32,017 bases of DNA from an uncultured Bacteroidales bacterium (GTDB lineage: Bacteria > Bacteroidota > Bacteroidia > Bacteroidales > Bacteroidaceae). The position numbers and the translations under genes were made by a program. Below the pieces are notes generated by a model. That model had not been told where the DNA came from. It did no database searches and saw only the letters and a program-made list of their open reading frames with translations. Each line of letters starts with the position of its first letter. Position 1 is the stretch's first letter. The stretch spans positions 1-32,017 of the forward strand of contig CACYXI010000029.1 in assembly GCA_902778265.1 (NCBI GenBank). The letters run 5' to 3'. This document shows positions 31,409 to 32,017 of the stretch, piece by piece.

Positions 31409-31449
31409 ACACGAGATTTGTCGCAGACCCACTGACCGCAGGGAAGTAA
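31409..31449 (+). repeat. 41-bp direct repeat (copy 2) downstream of the YoeB-like module
   Basis: Forty of 41 bases match 30407-30447. It lies 76 nt after the toxin stop. The remaining gap to the terminator at 31612 shows AT-rich sequence with a weak AATTCGTGATAATTC inverted motif and no gene. Confidence 0.85.
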
Positions 31450-31611
31450 TTTCCCATTAATTCCCACGAATTTATCATTAATACTTTTCTTTAGATAAAA
31501 TTGGCTTTCCCTTCAGCCGCCGAGCTAAACCTTCATGAAAAATTCGTGATAATTCACGGATAATCAATGTAGTCAAGCGCAGCGTTTAAATTCATCGAAC
31601 TGGCGTTAACT

Positions 31612-31650
31612 AAAAAAGGCTACCGCAATATCCCATACTGCGATAGCCTT
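31612..31650 (-). terminator. Intrinsic terminator of thrS
   Basis: On the minus strand AAGGCTATCGCAGT and its imperfect complement form a ~14-bp stem around a short loop, directly followed by a run of six T (complement of 31612-31617). It lies about 90 nt after the thrS stop; the DNA between (31651-31738) carries AATTTTCAATT words. Confidence 0.8.
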
Positions 31651-31738
31651 AATTTTATAATTGTCAATTGTCTATTGCCTCTGCCTGTTGAGCTTCGGCT
31701 AATAATTTTCAATTATCAATTTTCAATTGACGCCAGTC

Positions 31739-32017
31739 CTAGTCCTTTGGCTCGATATTGGTAGCTGAGAGCTGCTCTGCAACCTCGTCGTTGATGCGCT
31801 GTGCGAACTCTGCCATTGACATGACAGCCTGCTCGCCACCACCCTGCTGACGCATTGCCACATTGCCTTCTGCTGCCTCCTTCTCACCAACGATAACCAT
31901 GTAAGGAACGCGCTTGAGCTCGTTGTCACGAATCTTACGGCCGATCTTCTCGTTACGGTTATCAACGGTTGCACGAACACCCTTTGTATCGAGGAAGCGA
32001 CGTACCTGCTCTGCATA
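31739..32017 (-). CDS. thrS: Threonine--tRNA ligase, C-terminal fragment (5' part outside window)
   Basis: The reverse strand gives 92 residues up to a TAG at 31741-31739: YAEQVRRFLDTKGVRATVDN, RNEKIGRKIRDNELKRVPYM, VIVGEKEAAEGNVAMRQQGG and so on. These are the anticodon-binding domain residues of class II ThrRS (the IGRKIRDNE and RVPYMVIVGEKE segments are very typical). ThrRS charges tRNA-Thr in the cytosol. Only the last part is present because the gene runs past the window edge. A strong terminator follows. Confidence 0.93.
   Translation of the reverse strand, partial: YAEQVRRFLDTKGVRATVDNRNEKIGRKIRDNELKRVPYMVIVGEKEAAEGNVAMRQQGGGEQAVMSMAEFAQRINDEVAEQLSATNIEPKD

Overview
The window looks like a chromosomal segment of a Bacteroidales bacterium, most likely from the Prevotella group. 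Several promoters fit the Bacteroidetes consensus (TTTG, about 19-20 nt, TAnnTTTG). Gene content agrees: a TonB-dependent receptor with a DUF4249 lipoprotein, a PorX-type response regulator/PglZ protein beside tsaE, proteins with type IX-like C-terminal sorting signals, and a Cthe_2159-type beta-helix protein. No rRNA, tRNA, CRISPR array, phage or complete insertion sequence was seen. The genus is inferred from gene style only.

Layout. 1-1127 (-) is the 5' part of an L-fucose isomerase-like gene, divergent from a periplasmic-sensing hybrid histidine kinase (1616-4483). 4708-10386 (+) holds a TonB-dependent receptor, a DUF4249 lipoprotein and a secreted protein with a plug-like C-terminus, probably one surface-uptake or surface-assembly locus. 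11105-18611 (+) holds aroA, a large TPR lipoprotein resembling PorW/SprE, porX and tsaE. 18727-24366 (-) holds an Rpn-family nuclease, a LytTR regulator, its LytS-like kinase, a Cthe_2159-like protein and a small secreted protein translationally coupled to it. 25589-28873 (-) holds a 56-aa acidic mini-protein and a 959-aa secreted protein. 29545-31333 holds two toxin-antitoxin pairs (YafQ-like on -, YoeB-like on +). 31739-32017 (-) is the 3' end of thrS with a strong terminator.

The most unusual content is non-coding. Nearly every large gap carries hairpin-forming repeats made of an iterated short word on one arm and its reverse complement on the other. Two approximately 300-bp elements stand out. 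One (10497-10780) has ~46-bp terminal inverted repeats and seven exact CATGTACATG palindromes. The other (25131-25436) has ~70-bp terminal inverted repeats and nine exact GGTGTAATAC boxes in both orientations. Each is followed by a related CTTCGCTTCT-rich module ending in a hairpin, so they look like two members of one composite element family with different internal words.

A second theme is that similar repeat sequences lie in frame inside conserved genes (TonB receptor, aroA, the TPR lipoprotein signal peptide, PorX and the LytS kinase), mostly in linkers or termini, recalling Rickettsia palindromic elements. Several dispersed repeats (80 bp, 41 bp and ~70 bp) recur within the window, two of the families bracketing the toxin-antitoxin genes.
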